Assembly: GCA_037957365.1 (NCBI GenBank)
Contig: JARHVA010007810.1
Span: 157,501 to 221,500 of the forward strand
Length of the DNA stretch: 64,000 nt
Reading direction: 5' to 3'
From: Torreya grandis
Lineage: Eukaryota > Streptophyta > Pinopsida > Cupressales > Taxaceae
A program made the translations under genes and the position numbers. Below, in pieces: positions 36,401 to 49,430 of the stretch; position 1 is the first letter of the stretch, and every line of letters starts with the position of its first letter. The notes beneath the pieces were generated by a model. The model saw nothing but the letters and a program-made list of their open reading frames with translations. It ran no database searches and was not told where the DNA came from.

Positions 36401-38000
36401 ATAATTTAGTTTTAAAGTCATATTTATTTGATTATGTTTACTGTTCTACCTACTACCTATATATACTAAGAATCAACATACAGGTGACTTGGGAGAGAGT
36501 TATAGTGTCATTTTGGAAAGTTGTGGCATGAGGTGAGACCTTACTTAGAGTTATAATGCATTTATAAAATAATATTAGGCATAATTTAAAGTGAAATATG
36601 GTAAATGGAAATATTTATCACTTTCTAGAATTCAATGACTATGTTCAGAAACACAAGCCCTAAATTGAGAAAACAAAGGTCTAGGGGTGTTTTAGAAATA
36701 CCATATAACATGGTTGATAAGAGTTTCAAGTCATCTAGATAGCTAATATTATATCCTATATAATGGAGTTGGAAATTAAAATTTTATATGGAATATTATT
36801 GGTGGAGGATGATTTTTTAAGGGTTCCAATGTGCACTTTTATGCATTATGTGTAAGTAGTAATAGCTAAAGTTTTGAACCCTTAATTGACTTTCACACCC
36901 TAAAGTTGAAAATAAAGAAAAATATTATGGTTATAATAACCTTATTTATGTAATTTTTTAACATTTAACATTAAAATAATAAGGATGATGCTCATGTATA
37001 GTTTTTTAATCCTTAGGAACACTTGCAGGTGTCTTTTTCATAAGTTAGTGCTCACCTACAACCAACTATAGGTGACTGGTAGGGCAGTGAACAAAGAGGG
37101 TGATGTTTCCTAGTGTTGTTTTAGTAATAATAATTTTATGACCTTGAAAATTTAGGTAAAATATGTTTAAATTATTAACACAACTCAACATGGTCCCCTA
37201 ACACCTACATGTGCCTTTCCAAGATAACGACACAGTATATTATAGATGACTGTGATGTGATAGTCAAAAAATATGAGGAGTTTGAGTATTAGGTCATAGA
37301 TTTTTGTTGATGAAATTAATAATATATGAGAATAATATTAGTATAATTATTTTAGTAATGATGTTTTGATTCTTATATGCATCTATAGGTATCTCCTGCG
37401 TAGATATAGATGTACAATAGACTATATAGCCCCATAAGTGCTATATGACAAAATAAAAACTTGTGAATATGGATATGATTATCATATAAATTTTTGTTCC
37501 TAAAATCCCCAAATTTTTCTATAGGATAAATTATATAGGTTTTAGGGAGAAAGACACCTACAGGCCCCACACAGTCAACTATAGTTGACTGTGAGGGGCA
37601 AAGATAAATACTTGTGTTCTTGATGTTGATAAGATATGAAGATGAAGAAAATGGAACTAAAAAGATAAAATATAATTATAATTTAATTATATGAGGTCTT
37701 TTACACTATATTTTAATTCAAACCATGAACATCTACCTACAGGTACACTCCAAAAGGTAGAGCACAATCAGAATTAGTACTTAGCCTTGATTTAGTAAGG
37801 TATGGGAGGGGTATGTGGGAGTTTTAAGTGTTTTTAAGAAATTAATAACATTAATTATGGAAAATATAACCTAATAAAATTATAAAATGTAGATAATGAA
37901 TATATGAAGTAACTATAGGAAATCAAAACATAGCCTACTCTCTAATAACTCTATACAATCTGCTTTCCCACACATTTTGTCTTGAAGCTTGAAGGAGTAT
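36400..38000. repeat. Divergent tandem array of ~180-bp units (array 1)
   Basis: A core close to CCTACAGGTG recurs at regular spacing: 36,481, 37,026, 37,208, 37,386, 37,561 and 37,740, with intervals of 182, 178, 175 and 179 bp after a first gap of three unit lengths. DNA between cores is only weakly similar, AT-rich and often followed by a short GC-richer patch. The same core and spacing occur in array 2 (56.9-58.5 kb). Confidence 0.6.
37564..37599. repeat. 36-bp near-perfect palindrome in array 1
   Basis: Two 18-base halves that are reverse complements except for one pair; the middle 24 bases (CACAGTCAACTA and its complement) are perfect, and the outer ends are GCCCC and GGGGC. Degenerate versions lie one, two and three array units upstream (about 37,060, 37,230 and 37,400), so it is a feature of the repeat unit. 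Confidence 0.85.
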
Positions 38001-41000
38001 GGAGGTATTTTAACCTAATAAGGAAAAAAATTTGGTGAATAGTATATAAATAACTTATATAATCCTCTAAAATATTAATATTTCCAAATAAATCAAATGG
38101 AGTTCCCTCTATTTTAGCTCAGATAGAGGGCACTCCCTTATGAACAAAGTTGGTAGTATTTGGAGAATAAAATAGAAATATGAAACAAAAATATGAAAAT
38201 AAGTTTCAATTGGGTTTATAAATTTGTATTACACCAAGAATAATCATGGAAACCAATCATAGAGGAAGGAATCCCAATATCGGGGTCTAAACCCTTGGAG
38301 TTGCAGTCAAGCTTATAAGCACATTTAGGCCTAAAGGCCAAATGGAAGGTTAATTTCAATTGTGACATGAGATGAGCATTCCTATCAATTTATAAAATAT
38401 TATGAGGTCACTATAGATGAATATTAACCATTGGGATGCATGGGAAACATTAAAAATACATTTTGAGCTTTAAGGACAACTTAGGCCTACCTGGAATACT
38501 TAGGCCTAAAGCCAAATGGAGAGTCATTCACATTTTTATCTTTGGATATGATTTAAAATAAATTTGGGAATTATTATGGGATCATGGAAGAATTTTTCAA
38601 ACCCCTAATATGTAGATAAAACATAAGGAAGTCCATTTTTGACTCAATGACAAACTCAAGCATGTGGGATTGAGTAATCAAGCTCGATAGGTCAAATTTG
38701 AATGCTCATATCTCCCTTGATGTTTTATACGGAAACTCAAAGAATTTATAGATTTTATATAGGGTTATAAATAATATTATTTTTTATTTTTTTTGTAAGT
38801 TAAAGATCATTTTTTTATAAATGAACCTTAAGAGGTCAAAATAGACTTAAACCCTCCAAAACCCTTGCTAGTGACCAGTTTATGGAAATGGATTTGTAAA
38901 GCTACTCTAATGGAATATTTTAACTAGGATGATTATTGGAAATTGTATAATACTCTCTCAGTATACTCCCCATGCTTTTTTAGTGTATGAAATTCTAAAG
39001 ACATGGTAAAAAATAGGGTACTTTTGATTATTTTGTGTGTTTTTCAAGATAAAAGAGGTTTCAAGAGATGTAATAAAGTTTTTGGAAAATGTTATGAATT
39101 TTAATAACTACCTATTTTTATTTAATTCATTTAAAAAATTTATAATTTTGTAAATAATAGCTCTCATCTCAACTAGTCAAAACTAGCATAGTGAACATAA
39201 TGGTGAGAAGGGTGAAAACTCCAAGTGTGAGCCTTTAAGGTATCCCTAATGATTTTAAGTAAATGGAGAGTCTATAAATGTTTAATCCACTCCATCCCAT
39301 GTAATTTAATGGAAAATTTATGCCTTTTTTAATTCCAAGTGTGTAGGGTGCATGAAGGACATGTTTTTTGGACTACAAATGATGATGGCTCATTCCTAGA
39401 TTATTCTAGATGACTAAGCCTACAAATAATGCATGAAGAGGAATTTATTACACCCTAAAAATTTATTATATTAATAATACTGATCCATAATTAGTTTTGG
39501 GATGTTCAAATAGGTCCAAATCATGAAGGTAGTTTTTTGAGCCAAAATAAGGAGTTTTATGCCACTTTACAAGAATTGCATGCCTTATATGGACACTTGT
39601 GCTTCTTTAACTTTCATGGTTTATCCCAAATCCTATTATCATGCACAATTAAATAATTTTAAAATGTTTACAAGTGTATTTGTGACCCTTGGAATTCTCT
39701 CTTCTCTTCTCTCTCTCAAGTTTTATAAGAACTATCCATTGGCCATTGTAACTTATGCTCCACCTAAGTATGTTGAAGCCCTACTCATTTAAATAAATTT
39801 TTATCAATAAGAATAATAATTTTTACCTCTTCCATAAATTTTATTAATTTTTTCATTTGGAATGTTTTATTTTTCATAAGTGATAACTCTTGTTTCCTTA
39901 GATTGATTATTTCATTCTACCATTTATTTACAATTAGAAAGCTTATTCTTGAAGGACATTTGAAGTGTTATAAAATGTTTCAAGGTTGAGTTAGTTATTA
40001 TATCCATTAGTTCCATTCATGTCCTCTTGTATATTCCTCCTAGCCTAAATATTCATCCATACCCTCATAATGTAATATTAATGTGAGAAGATGCAGATTG
40101 GAGAAGTGTATGTTTGGTTAGTTTCTTAGTTTTAAGTGTAACATGTAGCTAGTTGTAAGCCATCAATATATTTGGTGTATCACCTCCTTTAGGATAGTTT
40201 TATTTCAATTATCTCTTTCCTTCCCCCCCTCAAAATTTTAGGTTTAGTTGTAATGCAAATTGGTAAATCAATGGAGCTAGTCCTATCTAGAGATTCAGCT
40301 CATCCTTAGACTACCCACAATCATATAGATGTTTCAATTGTGCCACTTGGATGTAAAGGGCTTAGGCATTTCCTCAAAGGGTGAAAATCCAAATGACAAT
40401 AGTAAGGTGTTTTCATCTATACACATGTATATTCCTAAACCTTTATATTTTTTAATTTAAATTTCATATCATATGCACTAATTATATATTATAACATCCT
40501 CTCAGTTTTAGGTTAGTCACCAATGAAACATTAAAGTTGGACTCAAGAAAAGACAAGGTGTGTTTTCCACACCTAGGTATGCATTCCTTTTCATTTAAAC
40601 TATTAATTTTATTACTATATTAAATGGTGGGATGTAGACATTATTGATGAATTATATAACACCTTGGTATTTTACACTTAGAAAAAATATACATTGGCTA
40701 CTCCTTTTCATTATAGAAATTTTCCTACTTCTGCAAGTCTTGTATCAACTCTCTTTTATGCCCTTGACCTATATCTTAGTCTAAAAAGACTTATTTTGAT
40801 GAATCAAGCCTTATATCTTTCCAAAATTCATAAAATCTACTTATATTATGCCTTTACAAATTATGAGCTTATAATCCTAATCCCTAGACACTTGCATCCT
40901 AGATATATACCTACATCGATGAAGGTGTCCTACTCTAATAAAGTATCTAGTGCCCTAAAATTCAACTAGTTTTAAATTAAATGTATCCTAATGGTTGGAA

Positions 41001-43300
41001 TAAGTACTATTATGTAATTTATTCTCCAAATGGATTAGTGTAAATACAAGATTAGTCTTCAATCATCCCTCACTTATAAAATTCTTACCTACTCATCAAA
41101 CAACTTACTAAAATCATTCAATTAAGCATTTAAGTGATCAAAGCTTCCGTATATTATCCTATTTATATATAAATCATATGTACATCATATATATACATAT
41201 TAATTACTAAATTAGTATCCGAAGATATATATTTTCCAAGTTATAAGATAGGTCACTATTGTACTTGGTTTCCACATATTACATGATTCACACACAAGCC
41301 AACATGTAACAGAGAACTACATAAGTCTGTGGCCATATTATTAGTATTGGATATGTTGGTACCACTCATTTATATATGGTTATTTATATTAAATAAACAC
41401 CACATGATCACTAACCCATTTTCACCATAACCACTATGAGGATGAAGAACTAGGGTTTGATCATTTTATAAGTAGTAATAGTCTATGACCTAGATCTGAA
41501 TGCATCAGAGTGAAGATTATTAAAAACCTAAGAGTCTCCAGGTGGTTATATATTTTTTTAATATGTATTACATATAATATACATGTGTCCAACCTATATC
41601 CTAGCATTGATGCAACCATCCTAGGTAAACACAAATGCCTGTGGATATATAAGAAACTAATCTATAGTTTGGCAACTATTCCAAAATATTCTTTTAGTCT
41701 ACCTATTCCATATATTTATATATATTATTATAAAAACAAAATAATTATCTTATTTATTTGTCATTTCCATATCTATCATAGATTTAATTTCCATTTTTAG
41801 CATATCTCAGCATAATAAATTTAGTATATGTTCCATCTAAGTTTTGTAATCAATTAGTTTGTTATAGATATATTTATCACCCTTGTGCTTATTAATTTAT
41901 ATATTCTTAAACCTATCTAACCATATTAGAATCCACATATCCACTTTAAGGTTAAATGGATATGAGATCATGGATATTAATATCCATATATGTATACACA
42001 AGTCATGTAATGTAGAGATATGTCAAAACAAACATTTCTGAGTGTCTAATACCATATTTTAGTGTCTAAAATAACTATTAATGTACTAAAATTACATATA
42101 TAAAATAAATTTCATTATTCTAAAAATTTTACATACTTGATGCTATATTTTTATAAGGATTGTTAATCTAGGTATTGATGTTTTTATCTATTTTTTCATT
42201 TGGTAAAGTATACTTCAGTGATATTAAAACCCCTTTGATAAAGAACTGGTATCCAATGTGTCATATATTTTAGCAAAATATTTGGCCTCATAATGTTAAG
42301 GGTTTATTAATTAATATACTTGTATGAATATTTATTCAATTGGATACTAAATATATCAATGACACAGTTTCATTTATATACATGCTTATTAACTGTCTTC
42401 TAAAAGTTTATTGTGGTTTTATTATCGGCATGGCATGACAATTATATTACATTTTCTAAATAATATTTTGAGTTTTTTATAAAATATTCTTAAATAAAGT
42501 TATAAATTTATTTTATTGGGTGTTGATTCAAGTTGTGATGTACAAATATAATAAATTTTTATCTCCCCTACATAAAGTTTATTTATCCATAATATATTAT
42601 CAATAATATAATATCCTTTGGTGCCATAAATTTTCCTATTCATTTCTAAATTTTCCCTCTAAGTACTCCCTCTATGATAATTTAGGCATCTAATGGAAAT
42701 TAAGTGTTAATAAGATTAACTTAATTATGATGGAGATTTAAAATGGAAGGATTTTGTGTCCCAAAATACCCCCTTTTAAAAAAATTAAATAGTGACCCAC
42801 TTTGCCAAGTAACCTTTACTTTTCAAATTTGGTGATGTAGATTAAGTTTGTTTCTTAAATATTAAATTAGCATGCCATCCATTTTATTATTATAAAACAA
42901 AGTGATGCTTATCCTTATCTCGAGTTATATCTCTAGTCTTTGCTTTATTTTTCACATGTCTCTCAATATTTTTAGATTATAATAGTTCTTGAAGTTTTAT
43001 CATTTATCCAAGATCATGCTGGGGTTTTCCTCTTTCAAACTAACTTATATGTTTGTAAAAGTTTAGTTGCTTTGTGTTTTATCTTGTGATGGTTGTTCTT
43101 TACTTATATTGTTTTCCTAATTTTCACTCAGACACCATCAACTCACCAAATTATGATACATGGTATTCAATTGATCTCTTAGAGACTTAGTAGAAAATGA
43201 AGTAGGCATTATACTTCAATTTTCTAAAGGTTTATTCCACCCAAAACTAGACCGCTAATTCATGTATTTTTTTTCACTTAGAAATTTATAAAATACTCTT
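38001..43300. other. Long stretch without recognised genes
   Basis: Contains two copies of a TTAGGCCTAAA-GCCAAATGGA block (38,325 and 38,500) and several short open frames (39,559-39,792, 40,694-40,969, 41,510-41,800; 77 to 96 codons). I found no motif, paralogue or coding-like continuation for any of these, so I do not call them genes. AT-rich runs such as 41,160-41,205 are frequent. Confidence 0.4.
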
Positions 43301-43765
43301 AGGTGGGAATAATCATAATATGTTTCCAAGTGTCATGATATTTCTCACTCAGTGATTGGATGATTGAAGTTTTAGTATATGAATGTTTTGATCCAATAGT
43401 GACAGCCATCCAAATTTCATGATCCCAAAGGCCCCACTACTATCAAACCATTTAAATAAATTTCTAAGTCTCTTGGGAAATTATAGTATTGATATGTTTC
43501 CACATTCCATTATCCCACTTACCTAGATTATACACAATAATAAAAGAGGGTATGACACTCTTGGAAAATAAAAATCATGAGATGTTACCAAGTGTCATGA
43601 TCCTACAAACCTGAGATAATAAAAAGTAAATGATAGTAAATAAGTGATATGGAGAAGAAGAAAATTTGTAAAATTATACCACATGTCCCTAAAATGACAC
43701 TTGGCTTTGTAATGGATGGATAATGATTTTAGAGGAAGTGATAAATTGACAATCATAAATTAGAT
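43301..43765. repeat. Upstream region of family A copy 2 with repeated CCAAGTGTCATGAT motif
   Basis: TTCCAAGTGTCATGAT (43,323) recurs as TTACCAAGTGTCATGAT (43,586), and weaker versions occur near 43,495 and 43,683 (reverse-like ACACTTGG). No coding region. Confidence 0.5.
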
Positions 43766-46422
43766 ATGATGAAGCATTTAGAGAAAAAGAAGAAAAGCCA
43801 CTTGACAATAAGGGGCCATAAAAAGGGTGGCACTTTACAAGGCAAATACAAATATGAAAATAGAAGAAAAACATATGAAGCCATCATCATTTATGCCACC
43901 AATCCACATGCATTGTCCAACTAAACTCATTAAATTTATTAGAGTTATCAAATCCAAAGGTAATATATGCAATCAAAAAAGTCTACTACAACTACTTTAT
44001 CATCTAATTAAAATATGTAATTCAATATCTATTACAACCAAGTAATTTCATAGTTTTAGAGAACTAGAGATCTTAGGTGTGTAATAATGTACTTTTATTC
44101 ACATATTCCACCTCCCCCCTTTATATATTCCATTACAAGACCTGAGTGATGCACATATACAAGGTTCAATGAAGTTTCCCTCATTCATGAATTCAAGCGT
44201 GATTCTACTATATGGGAGAAAGTTGAAGCAATAAAACCTTGTGATCCTGAGGATAAACTCTCAACCTTTAAATAGAGATATATGGAAGACTAAAATGATA
44301 ATAAAATCATTTTTCCTACATAATTTTATGGTAAAACCTAAGGTAATGCCTTGCATTGACTTATTATTTGATTTATTCATAAATGTCAAAATTGTTGTCA
44401 AAATTGTACACTTCTACCAATACAACACCCTAGAAACATATATTAATTGGATGTACTTTGAAAAATAATATAGAATCCCCTCCCTAAAATGGCCTATAAT
44501 TAATCCCTAGTCAATTCACTGATGTATGCAAATAATGCAATCAATAAGTTATGGAAAACTTGGTGAACCTAGTACCTTCATAGTTAAGGGCCTCATTTCC
44601 TATATCCCCATTGTCATGTGTATCATAGGAAGTATGATTGATATGGCCTTACTAAAATTAATTTATTGTTTCGCTAGAATAACCTAAATCAATGAGGTTT
44701 GGATTCTCATATTGGATACCATCCTCACATCCAACAAGATCATAGCTATAGGAAAGATTAGTAGTACCAATTTGATCTTCCAAATTTTTAATTTAGTAAA
44801 TAGACCAGATGACAAATTTTATATGATTTTTTATTTGGTAGATTTCATAATAAGGACTATTCACTTAGATTTTGAAGAATCTTGTTAGACATCAATTGAG
44901 TATCATAAGAACCTAATTTCTCATAAATTTAATGTTCTTCATATACATAAATTTAGAAGTAATATGGCCAGACTGATTGAACCCTTACACCCAATGGTAT
45001 ACCAAGACATTTATGTCAAGGACATGCCCATATTATCTAATCAAATCCAATGAACCACTAAAAACATTAGTGACTATTGACTCTATCTATATTTCACAAT
45101 CATGAAAGTATAGGGTATTAGGGATACCCCTATGTATCTACCATGGTTGGTCCTGGATAAGGTGGTTGAATAAGAATTTACAGTTAAAATAGTTGATTAT
45201 ATATATGTTCCACTAATAAATTCAAGACAATGAGCTTTCCATCTACCTCCCATCAACATTGGTATAATCCAGTACACTAGATGGGAGAATTTTCAACTAG
45301 TGAGAAATGTTATAACACATTATGATTAAATGTTGTCACCTTACAGGTAATGGGATCCAAGAAAAAAGGTTAAGAAACACCTAAATAGTTTTATAGTAAA
45401 GGTGAAAAATGAATATATCCATGTATCATATCCACATGATGGATAATTCATGAATGTTTTGAACAATACAAAAGTCCACACAAAAATGAATAAGGTGAAT
45501 ATGTCCATTGTGGTAGCTATGCATATACAATATCATCCAAACACCATAGAGGAATATTCTAGGAAAATTAAGGTAGAGCATTGGGTTTTAAACTATCCTC
45601 AATGATCCCTCCCATAAGCTAAAACACAAGGACAAAAATAGGCTTGTTCATCTAGATAAGCACCTATGAGAAGTGAATAGGGAATTATCCATGCACCTCC
45701 TCAACATCCCATCCCATTGGTTACCATTATAGAGAACACTATAGTGTCCACCCATCCTATGTTTTTTTCCACTACATATAACCTCATGAGTGTAAACTAA
45801 TATAGTAGAATTTTCTCTATGTTTCTATTTCCCCCACTCATAATAGTGTAGCAAGTGAGTCTCCCATCATTATTTCCTCATGTTCTTGGTTTGGATCTAC
45901 CCTATCCCCAATATAAACCATTGAACCACCACCTCCATTAATATATCATTTCCCTAGATAAGTGCTCGTTTCCCTAGGTGTACCCCCAACAACCATTGTT
46001 GATCTTGCCTTATTACCACCTATTCGTCCATCATATTCACATGATTATGCTTTACCCCTTACAACTTATACTCTCATAAGACCCCTATTATATAAGAGTA
46101 AGAAAAGGAATCCCTCAATTTATCCTTAGGGTAATCCAACCAAGAAGCTTCAAGGGAAAATTTTAGGTAATAATTAGGTCAAATAAAATTTTCTAAGGAA
46201 GCAAAATCCCTAGAAGTGTCATATAGTGAAAATGAGTGGTCTACCGAACAAACCACTAATGAGACCATAGAAAGTGATCCTATGGATAAATGGATTAATG
46301 AAGAGGCTCAATCAAGTGGCATTTATATTTTTAAGACTATTTTAGTCTCAAATAAATTATTTCATGACCCAGATGGAGGCTACAAAGATGAAACAAAGTT
46401 GAAACCCCTTTCTTCAACATAG
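43766..46422 (+). pseudogene. Family A ORF, copy 2: broken, unrecognised retroelement-like protein
   Basis: Reads for about 885 codons from Met-Met-Lys-His at 43,766 to a TAG at 46,420, with stops and a few frameshifts. Order of recognisable pieces: Lys-rich start; HIPPPP (about 44,105); RFNEV and an acidic EAIKPCDPEDKLS piece (about 44,170-44,270); hydrophobic SYIPIVMCIIG; NEVWILILDTILTSNKIIAIG; FNVLHIH; RLIEPLHPMVYQ; KDMPILSNQIQ; HLPPINIGIIQYTRWENFQL (about 45,240-45,300); SPYR-WDPRKKVKK; a Pro-rich low-quality stretch; and an acidic tail ending DPDGGYKDETKLK (open piece 46,216-46,422). Similar throughout to 1,517-4,152. The function is unknown; a structural (Gag-like) or extra ORF of a large plant retrotransposon is only an inference from its surroundings. 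Confidence 0.65.
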
Positions 46423-47185
46423 AGGCTGAATGTATCTCCAGCCTAAACACCTTCCATTATAATAAATATATCTACTAGAAAATTTCCCTTTATTTCTAAT
46501 ACATAAAAGGTAATTAAAAAACTCCTTATTCCTCACCTACTATTGTAACTAATACTATTTTAGTTAGTATTATACTATCCATTGCTCATGTTTTAGACTC
46601 TTCATGCCAATTAAGTAAGGACCAAGTGATTATAATGATATTTTTACAAGCCCCAGTGTTAACCATTATAATTAAGACCATGTCACCCCAAAATTAGCCT
46701 TGAAAAGTCTTTACTAGGGTTTATTTTACCTTAGTAATAGATTATTTACAAAATTTTCTCAATACCCCTCCTAATTATTAATTCTTTGCTTCCTTAAGTC
46801 CTCAGTCCCTTGGACTCAATTAATATGTGAATTTTTAGTATTTTATCACCACCACAATTTTGGCTTCCCCAACTACTCCCTCCCAACCATCAACTTAATT
46901 GCACCTAACAATTGGTCATGTAGCCCAAATAGAGTCTGCTAGCATTATAGTATAAAAGGGGTTAGAAAGAGGAGAACTAATAATTGACATAGTGCCCCCC
47001 AATAAGTTCACTAAATAAAGGATATTTATTATCCCTTTTCATAAAATATAAACATATTGTCCTAATCCCATGCTTCTCCTAGGGTAATTCCCATCCTCCA
47101 CTCCTAAAGAACATGTATAACCTTAAAAAAAACAACTTTTCTTGAATATTCTTGAATGAATACAAGAAATACAATGGTAATAAGT
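46423..47185. other. Spacer after family A copy 2
   Basis: Pyrimidine- and A-rich, no coding reading or repeat partner recognised. It separates the family A stop from repeat E. Confidence 0.4.
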
Positions 47186-47588
47186 ACACATTGATAATTT
47201 ATCCTCCCAAGCCAAACTTTAACCCCTAAAATAAAAAACTTATTAATGAGACCCCTCCAATCATATACATGGTGGTATACATTCCTTGTGATGTCCTCTT
47301 TGGTATCTTTTGAACCTTTAAGAAATTTTTAAGGTTTCATTAGTGTGTTAGACATAAATTGAGGGATCATCATATGATATAATGTTTTGAGTCTTTGTAT
47401 GATGTACTAAGTTGTCATGGTGGTCCTAGGATGAGTGAAGTGTCAAATGTATTTTGAAGACTAGATAATCACCTAAACATTGTTTGACAAAGTTAAAGTT
47501 CTTTAATAAAAATTAAGGTATTTAAAGAAGTTAATGTTTCTAACTTTCATATTGATTATGTTTTTTTAAATTCACTTCTTATGATAGG
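47186..47588. repeat. Repeat E, copy 1, cut by element D
   Basis: Matches 63,588-64,000: CTCCCAAGCCAAA-TT-AACCCC (47,206 and 63,601), ATACATGGTGGT-TACAT (47,264), TTGTGATGT-CTCTTTGG and more. The match runs up to the exact start of the element D LTR, so D appears to have inserted in this repeat. Confidence 0.75.
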
Positions 47589-48740
47589 TGTAGTCATATA
47601 AAATGTGAAAATTTGTAACTTGAGTGTGGCTTATGACACCTAACCCATAGGTCCCTCTTTGTTTCTCTCATAACCCTCATAGGCATCTTTTAACTAATTC
47701 ATAGTCATTTATAGACTTCCATATAATGATTCCACCTCCTCTATATAATATTTATAGTAATAATTCCATCCCCCTTGTTCCTATTCCTTTAGAATATAGC
47801 ACCCAACTTGGAATATAACACTAGACCCTAGGGTGTCTATTTTTAATTCTCATTTCCTTCTAGTTCCTATTCTTCTCCTTGTCAGCCTAATGTGAATACA
47901 TTTGATCCATGACCAATAGATCCTTCTAAAAACCAATTCGAAGTTCATTTAGAAGAGGCTAGCAATTATTACAAAGTAAGCAAGAATACAAGCAAAACCA
48001 CTAAGGAAATCATCCCTATTCTATGCATATAGCCATCCAATACTACTATAAGCTTATTGAAATCCTTACACTATTCCATAGACACCTCAATAAAATCCAT
48101 TTTATTATTATTAAATCTTCATACACATTATTGTATAAAGTACATCAAATGGAAAAACTACATATAGCTCGATCCATCTTTGGAGTATTGGTATGGAGGT
48201 AGTGTGTCCACATAAGGGGTATGGATACTCATTCAATACATCTTACACACACTTCCCCCCCCATATATTCCTCAAATTTTATCAAATAATAATGGATTAT
48301 AGGGTTTGAACACTAAATCAGCTCTATAGGGAGTTTTATGAACATCCAATAGTCAATATATCATAGGTAGGCTCACATGGACATAGTGAACAAAACCCAA
48401 AAAGATCAGGTCTCCTAGACAATAGTGGTAGAAGAGGAATATAGAACCAGACCATAAGGTGTCTTACTTTTGTGCTCCTATATAATCATAAAATGAATGC
48501 CAAAACCTAAGTTTTGATAGTGTCCTAGTCCTATAGAGTGAATTCTAGACTCTATCTCAGTCAGTTTTCAGCTAAGTATTATTTTCTCTCCCTTATTACT
48601 ATTTTTAGAAAGATAAAAATTATAGTAAAATTATACAAATTATTATATTAATTATTCTATATGTATTTACTAATTTAATTAAATTATACCCTTAACTAAA
48701 TTAGGAATAGGACTCCAATATTAACAAAACTGTTAAATCA
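47589..48740 (+). repeat. Element D 5' LTR (about 1.15 kb)
   Basis: Starts TGTAGTCATATAAAATGTGA. It matches the 3' LTR through ACCCTCATAGGCAT, ACCCTAGGGTGTCTATTTTT, ACCCAAAAAG-T-AGGT and TAAATTAGGAATAGGA-TCC. The end is set at TTAAATCA (48,740), where TTTGGTGAACC follows; that could be a decayed primer-binding region. It includes a run of eight C at 48,255-48,262. Confidence 0.75.
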
Positions 48741-49430
48741 TTTGGTGAACCTAACTTACTTCATTTATTCATAAAAACCTTATAAAGCCTACGGTAAATT
48801 TCCTACTAATTTTTATTATATTTTTTTAATAAATTTTTACCTAAATAATAAAATAAAAAATTATCATTAAATTTTAAAATTTCCTAGTAATTTTAAAATA
48901 ATTTTATTTTAAACCCTAGTTGTCCATACTAGGTTCTGATATTTTCCTAGTATTTTTCCTATATTTTTATGATTTTTTACTTAATTTTTTAAATTATAAA
49001 TTTGCATAAAATTTTAAAATTTCATAGTAATTTTAAAATAAATTTCTTTCAAGCCCTAGTTTTATGTACTAGCTCCTATTTTCTTTTTGAGGTATCACCT
49101 TACATGTTTGTGAGCTTCGTATCCTTTTTTATGCACTTTTTAGTTTTTGTTTCTATGATTTTATATTTCCTATATTAAATAATTTCCTTCCATAACACCT
49201 TGTGTATTTCAAATTATTCCATAAAATTAAATCAATTTTGAAATTGTTTTCCTACTTTAACAATGGCCTAATACACTAATTTTGATGAAATTGATAAAAG
49301 GGAACTTTAATAAATCCTAACTAAACACCCTAACATGAAAGATGGCATGATTATAATACTAAAAGAGGGGGGGGGGAAGATCAATAGTGGTTAATCTTCT
49401 CAAACCATAGATAAACTAGTTACAAATGAC
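48741..49430. other. Element D leader with 140-bp duplication and a G10 purine tract
   Basis: Very AT-rich. AAATTTTAAAATTTC-TAGTAATTTTAAAATAA at about 48,868 recurs 140 bp later at about 49,008, each followed by a CCCTAGTT and a TACTAG phrase, so there is a tandem duplication. At 49,361-49,380 lies a purine tract with ten G in a row. Confidence 0.6.

Noticed and set aside
39559..41800. Three plus-strand open frames of 77, 91 and 96 codons as host genes
   Set aside because: No similarity, no splice-consistent continuation, no paralogue in the window; lengths are within chance expectation for this much sequence.
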